This document shows, piece by piece, positions 59,635-64,000 of a stretch of DNA of 64,000 bases (position 1 is its first letter; each line of letters begins with the position of its first letter). Where the stretch lies: assembly GCA_905221605.1 (NCBI GenBank), contig CAJNDS010000713.1, positions 397,001 to 461,000 of the forward strand, given 5' to 3'. The DNA comes from Symbiodinium natans. Its lineage: Eukaryota > Sar > Dinophyceae > Suessiales > Symbiodiniaceae. A model generated the notes under the pieces. That model saw nothing but the letters and a program-made list of their open reading frames with translations, did no database searches and was not told the DNA's origin. The translations under genes were made by a program, and so were the position numbers.

Positions 59635-59850
59635 ACCCCCAAACCCCAAACCCCAAACCCCAAACCCCAAACCCCAAACCCCAAACCCCAAGCCCCAAGC
59701 CCCACACCCCAAACCCCAAACCCCAAACCCCAAACCCCAAACCCCAAACACTAAACCCTGAACCCTAAACCCTAAACCCTAAACCCTAAACCCTAAACCC
59801 TAAACCCTAAACCCTAAACCCTAAACCCTAAACCCTAAACCCTAAACCCT
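59635..59850 (+). repeat. CCCCAAA then CCCTAAA arrays back to back
   Basis: About 15 CCCCAAA units switch abruptly to about 14 CCCTAAA units at 59755. Confidence 0.93.
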
Positions 59851-59862
59851 AAACCAGCCCAG

Positions 59863-59943
59863 GGTCAAGAGCGACCGCATCATTGTCACGGCGGTTGGCA
59901 CTGCGAAAGCGCGGCCCACCGAAGTCGGGACTCCGCCTCGGGA
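59863..59943 (+). CDS. Internal exon with repeat donor
   Basis: VKSDRIIVTAVGTAKARPTE then VGTPPR; C-strand array before, donor GTTTAGGG after. Confidence 0.55.
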
Positions 59944-60375
59944 GTTTAGGGTTTGGGGTTTAGGGTTTGGGGTTTGTGGTTTTGGGGTTTAGGGGTTGGG
60001 GCTTAGGGTTCGGGGTTTGTGGTTTTGGGGTTTAGGGTTTGGGGTTTGGGGTTTAGGGTTTAGGGTTAAGGGTTTAGGGTTTGCGGTTTGGGGTTTGGGG
60101 TTTGGGGTTTTGGGGTTTAGGGTTTGGGGTTTAGGGCAGGGTTTGGGGTGTAGGGTTTGGGGCTTAGGGTTTAGGGGTTAAGGGTTTAAGGGTTTAGGGT
60201 TTAGGGTTTGGGGTTCAGGGTTTGGGGTTTAGGGTTTTGGGTTTAGGGTTTCAGGGTTTAGGGTTTTGGGGTTTAGGGTTTTGGGGTTTAGGGTTTTGGG
60301 GTTTTAGGGTTTGGGGTTTAGGGTTTGGGGTTTAGGGTTTGGGGTTTAAGGTTTGTGGTTCAGGATTTAGGGGTG
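59944..60375 (-). repeat. Long degenerate G-strand block
   Basis: TTTAGGG, TTTGGGG and GTTTTGGGG variants for 430 bp; the C-strand partner is at 60475-60770 in the same intron. Confidence 0.88.
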
Positions 60376-60774
60376 TACAGTCTAGGTGTGTAGAGCTTAG
60401 ATGCTTCGTCTGAATTCTGCATGCCCCAGATCCCCTTCGGCCCTCTAGCCTGAACCGGGCCAAATCCCTCAAATCCTAAACCCTAAACCCCAAACCCCAA
60501 ACCCTAAACCCTAAACCCTAAACCCTAAACCCTAAACCCTAGACCCTAGACCCTAAACCCTCAAATCTCAAGACTTTCAGGATCCAGTCTCCCCAAAGCC
60601 CTGAAAACCGTAAACCCTGTAACCCCAAAACCCTCAAGTCCCTAACCGAAAGCCTAGTCCCTAAACCCTAAACCCTAAACCCTAAACCCTAAACCCTAAA
60701 CCCTAAATAGCCCCTGAATCCTAAAGCCCAAACCCTAAAACCCCAAAAAGCCCTAGCCAAAACGACTACTGCAG

Positions 60775-60822
60775 CCCGAAAGGACTGCCGGGATGCAGAG
60801 CACGCTGAAGAAGGCACCCCAT
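60775..60822 (+). CDS. Internal exon
   Basis: Acceptor GACTACTGCAG; two bases plus RKDCRDAEHAEEGTP plus one base; donor GTGTTTGGGG. Confidence 0.48.
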
Positions 60823-60899
60823 GTGTTTGGGGTTTAGGGGCTTTAGGGTTTAGGGTCTTAACCCTGAGCCCTAACCCTAAACTCCTAAACCCTAGCCCC

Positions 60900-61740
60900 A
60901 TAAACCCTATAAGCCCTGTTTAGGGTTGAGGCGGGCCTTTGTTCGCCGGGGCGAAGGTGGAGGGCCTTGAGGATTAGGATTCGGGGGCATAGGGTTTGGG
61001 GCTGCGAGTGCTAAAGGGCTGTAGTAAAAATTGGGTTACCGTAGCATGGATAAAAAGTAGTATAGTATGATTAAGTAATACAGCTTCGCCGTTGGCGTGT
61101 CGGTTCTTTGTTTGCGAGAACCTAGGGTACAAGACTATTCTTCACGGCTCACGTGGGGTTGTGTTCGTCGACGTCAGTAGTTTGCAAAATTTAGGGTCGC
61201 CCCGTAAGCACCCTTTTGGATTGTAGTATGGATCTTCGGGTATAGAACCCTAAACCATAAACACTGAACCCCAAACCCCAAACCCTGAACACTAAACCCT
61301 AGACCCGTAATCAGCTTAGGCCTCATGGTAAGTCCCTGAACATGTACCCCATAAAACTCCGTTCGGGGCTGCCTAAAGGTGTAGGGTTTAGGAGCCCTAC
61401 CCCAAAAAGATCCCCCAAAGCCCTTGGCCTCACGAGTCCTTGGGGAAGTGTGCTTGTTTAGGACAGAGCAGGCCCCCTAAACCCTAAACCCTAAACTCTA
61501 AACCCTAAACCCTCGTCAGGGTTCCAAGGGGCCACTGCTGTAAACTATGTCCTTGTCGGGGTTTACTTTTAAAATTAATTGAGCAACCCGACCTGCGCTG
61601 TGATGCTATGCCTTTCTAGGACCCGGAGTAGGCCCCCATTCCCCCTATTCCCCTTTTTTTTTTTTGGGGGGGGGGGGGGTTAGGGTCCCTTAGAAGGTTT
61701 TTTTAAACTAAATCTTGGGTCGAGCTTTTAGTAGCCAGAC
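60900..61740. other. Repeat-poor intergenic-like stretch
   Basis: AT-richer words at 61020-61080, several decayed element-like pieces (poly-T/poly-G at 61652-61680), short CCCTAAA runs. No exon recognised. Confidence 0.4.
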
Positions 61741-61741
61741 C

Positions 61742-61850
61742 ATGGCATACGACTTGGCAGAGTCCAAGCTTGCAAGTCTTCTGCTACAGGCCATGGCGAA
61801 CTTATTGGGCCCGGATGCGGCGCGAAACTTAGAGCAAACCGCAGTCTCAC
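61742..61850 (+). CDS. Probable first coding exon
   Basis: ATG in the context ACCATGG; MAYDLAESKLASLLLQAMAN then LLGPDAARNLEQTAVS plus one base; donor GTGGAC. Confidence 0.48.
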
Positions 61851-61884
61851 GTGGACCTAGACCCTAAACCCTAAACCCTAAACC

Positions 61885-61970
61885 CTAAACCCTAAAGCCT
61901 AAAGCCTAAAGCCTAAAGCCTAAAGCCTAAAGCCTAAAGCCTAAAGCCTAAAGCCTAAACCCTAAAGCCT
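61885..61970 (+). repeat. CCTAAAG heptamer array
   Basis: About 10 units of a one-base variant within a CCCTAAA block. Confidence 0.92.
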
Positions 61971-61984
61971 TTCTTGTGTAGCCG

Positions 61985-62188
61985 ATGCAGGCTGGTAGAA
62001 TCTGGTATGGTATCAACGAAATTCAACCTTTGACCTCCCAACAAGCCCCAAACTGCCACCTTGGGCTTTCGGAAGAAGACCCAGGGCGGATGCATAATGA
62101 AGACGCTTTCAGTTTAGGTGTTCGAGGTTTCTTGGGCTCTGCGCAAGGTGCGTTCCTGACGGAAGCTCCGCAAGCAGACAGGCGGTAG
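61985..62188 (+). CDS. ORF or exon
   Basis: Sixty-seven codons: MQAGRIWYGINEIQPLTSQQ then APNCHLGLSEEDPGRMHNED and more, TAG end. The acceptor CTTTCTTGTGTAG just upstream suggests an exon; its phase does not match 61850. Confidence 0.42.
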   Translation: MQAGRIWYGINEIQPLTSQQAPNCHLGLSEEDPGRMHNEDAFSLGVRGFLGSAQGAFLTEAPQADRR

Positions 62189-62199
62189 GCAGACACCGC

Positions 62200-62364
62200 G
62201 GGCAAGGCGCGGTGAAGTTTCACAACGCGTGCTTCCTGCCAAGCAGGAGCTCAGCAACCGCAAGAGCGAATTTGAACTAGTAACTATGACCTAGGGCCAA
62301 TACAAGTACGTACTTCACAAGCCGTGCAACAATGAATTTGTCTTGATGTAGATTGGCCATTACC
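62200..62364. other. Repeat-free spacer
   Basis: No telomeric repeat and no convincing frame. Confidence 0.3.
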
Positions 62365-62413
62365 ATGTCATCGTTGCCAGCTCAGTACGAAAAGGCTGCC
62401 GATGCCACTGCAG
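62365..62413 (+). CDS. Possible first exon
   Basis: ATG in the context TACCATGT; MSSLPAQYEKAADATA plus one base, donor GTACCC. Confidence 0.42.
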
Positions 62414-62795
62414 GTACCCGCGTCCTTCTGCAAGCGTGTTAGCCCGCTTTCGTGATCAGACTGACGCTCAATCCAGTGGAGCGCGAGCATAGGCTCATGG
62501 AAACCTCATGGGCCTAAGCCCAGAGTTTCGCAGGAGTTGGAAATGTTGTGTCCCTGTGAGGGACTATACAGGGGGACCGCCGACTTCACTAATCTCCTAC
62601 TCGAGATAGAGCCCTAAGCCCCTGTAGTCCTACACCCCGAAACCCCCTAAACCCTGAACCCTAAACCCTGAACCCTGAACCCTAAACCCTGAACCCTGAA
62701 CCCTGAACCCTGAAGCCCTAAGCCCTAAACCCTAAACCCTAAACCCTAAAACCTAAGCCCTCAAACACCGATGTTGCAAGTGGGAGCCGATGCAG

Positions 62796-62841
62796 CGCCA
62801 TGGCCGAGCTGGACTTGGAGCCATCCTACGACTGCTTGGAG
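62796..62841 (+). CDS. Internal acidic exon
   Basis: AMAELDLEPSYDCLE after GAGCCGATGCAG; donor GTGCCT. Confidence 0.46.
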
Positions 62842-62991
62842 GTGCCTGCCAGAGGGGGTGGGTTAAGGGTTTAGGGAAGTTTAGGGTTTGGGGTTTAGGG
62901 TTTAGGGCTTAGGGCTTAGGGCTTAGGGTTTAAGGTCTTGGGTTCCGGGAGTGTGTTTTGGTTTTTTGGCTGCTTTCTCGGGCTCTAGCAG

Positions 62992-63038
62992 GGTAGCTGG
63001 AGCGAGATTCGATTCTACTTCGGCCTTGCCCTCAGGAT
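62992..63038 (+). CDS. Internal exon, strong sites
   Basis: Acceptor CTTTCTCGGGCTCTAGCAG and consensus donor GTAAGA; GSWSEIRFYFGLALR plus two bases, joining 63107 in phase. Confidence 0.52.
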
Positions 63039-63106
63039 GTAAGAACGCCTTTGCTTCAGGATTGGCGCACCTCCAGTCCAGGAAAAACCCAAACCCCTTG
63101 TCGCAG

Positions 63107-63186
63107 GACGCAGATGCACTCGATTGGCCCTGCACTTACGGCTTTCTGTGCTGTGTCGACTTCTGCTGCAGACCGATACACTCTAA
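63107..63186 (+). CDS. Internal exon following 62992
   Basis: The one-base start completes Met; TQMHSIGPALTAFCAVSTSA then ADRYTLS, partly hydrophobic. Another frame (DADALDWPCTYGFLCC) is open too; the donor is unclear. Confidence 0.42.
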
Positions 63187-63282
63187 GCCCTGGGCCCTGG
63201 ACCCGAACACACAAAGACCTAAAGTCTACCCCCCCCCCCGCCACCCAAGACCCAAACCCTAAACCCGACACCCTAATTCCTA

Positions 63283-63370
63283 CACCCTAAACCCTAAACC
63301 CTAAACCCTAAACCCTAAACCCTAAACCCTAAACCCTAAACCCTAAACCCTAGATCCTAAACCCTAGATC
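63283..63370 (+). repeat. CCCTAAA array
   Basis: About 11 units. Confidence 0.92.
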
Positions 63371-63397
63371 CTTTCGCCCGAAACCTGGTGTGCACAG

Positions 63398-63469
63398 GCT
63401 TTGGCTTCACCGGACGCCGTGGAAGACCTTCACCTTTTCACCGGTTCAAGCTGAACGCCTGGGGCCCGG
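63398..63469 (+). CDS. Internal exon
   Basis: FGFTGRRGRPSPFHRFKLNA then WGP; donor GTTGAGGG. Preceded by a C-strand array. Confidence 0.45.
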
Positions 63470-63575
63470 GTTGAGGGTTGAGGGTTTAGGGTTAGGGTCC
63501 AGGGTCGGGCTCGTTGATGCACGGGGGTTCGGGTTTGGGGTCTAGGGTTTCGGAGTCTTGGGTTTGGGGTTTAGT

Positions 63576-63658
63576 GTGTGTGTATATATATACACTTTTT
63601 TTATAGTTATATATGCATATATATATATAGTTGTATATATATAGTTGTATATGTATAC

Positions 63659-63695
<37 letters not shown>

Positions 63696-63700
63696 TATTC
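63576..63700. repeat. (TA)n-rich microsatellite
   Basis: ATATATAC and TATATATG words for about 120 bp. Confidence 0.92.
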
Positions 63701-64000
63701 ATTTTTTGTTTTGTTTGGGTTTTATGTTTGGGAGTTTTTTAGGCTTTGCAGGTTCGGGCTTTAGGGTTTAGGGTTTTAGGGTTTTGGGGTTAGGGTTCGG
63801 GTTTTGGGGTTTCGGATGGGGTCCCTGAGTCGCTTCATTGGAATGGCAAAGCAAAGCTTGACGTTTGGATTTGCTGGGGTTTGGGGTTCGAGGGCTTTGG
63901 GTGTTAGGACGGTTCAAGGCTCTTGGGCTTTTTTGGGCTTTGGGTTTTAGGCGAGGTTCCTTAGCTGTAGTTGGGGTGTCTAAGTTAACATGTGTGCGTT

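Overview
The window looks like nuclear DNA of a dinoflagellate or a close relative. The evidence is TTTAGGG/CCCTAAA telomere-type repeat scattered from end to end rather than confined to one array, protein-coding sequence cut into very small exons (20 to about 175 nt, mostly 45-110 nt), donors that include GC and possibly GA as well as GT, acceptors often followed by G, and all convincing exons on one strand. No bacterial-style long genes, rRNA, tRNA or CRISPR were seen. Assignment to a dinoflagellate is inference; the repeat unit alone would also fit plants, green algae and some other protists.

Exons were called by eye from three things together: an AG acceptor with pyrimidines or repeat before it, an open frame with natural residue composition, and a GT (rarely GC or GA) donor. 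Boundaries may be off by a few bases, and linking exons into genes is tentative. No complete known protein was recognised. Best domain-level guesses are a matrin/U1-type C2H2 zinc finger (3.2-3.9 kb), multi-pass membrane proteins (5.7, 8.5-13.3, 14.3-15.7, 19.4-21.0, 24.8-26.2, 28-29.4, 33.4 kb), a PDZ-like piece (36.3 kb), a coiled-coil protein with about 15 exons (43.0-51.0 kb) and a possible RCK-type regulatory domain of a K+ channel (52.0-52.4 kb).

Layout: 0.4-4.4 kb small exons ending in a stop at 4346; 5-8.2 kb soluble-protein exons; 8.4-13.3 kb amphipathic then membrane exons ending at 13269; 14.3-15.8 kb membrane protein; 16.8-23.8 kb membrane and soluble exons ending at 23760; 24.5-31 kb several short models with stops at 27781, 29393, 30456 and 30980; 32-36.7 kb exons ending at 36705; 37.5-41.4 kb a dense row of apparent terminal exons; 41.4-42.4 kb an AT-rich island with little telomeric repeat; 43-51 kb coiled-coil gene; 51-56 kb channel-like and small ORFs; 56.1-57.2 kb a large composite simple repeat; 57.3-63.5 kb further exons with stops at 58333 and 59147 and likely gene starts at 61742 and 62365.

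The most striking feature is the intron content. Introns are mostly degenerate telomeric repeat. The G-rich strand (TTTAGGG) tends to sit just after an exon, where GTTTAGGG itself forms the donor, and the C-rich strand (CCCTAAA) just before the next exon. On top of this, at least four families of about 100-bp palindromic elements (called A-D here) sit in introns or at exon edges, and one or two make up nearly a whole intron, as expected of introner-like elements.
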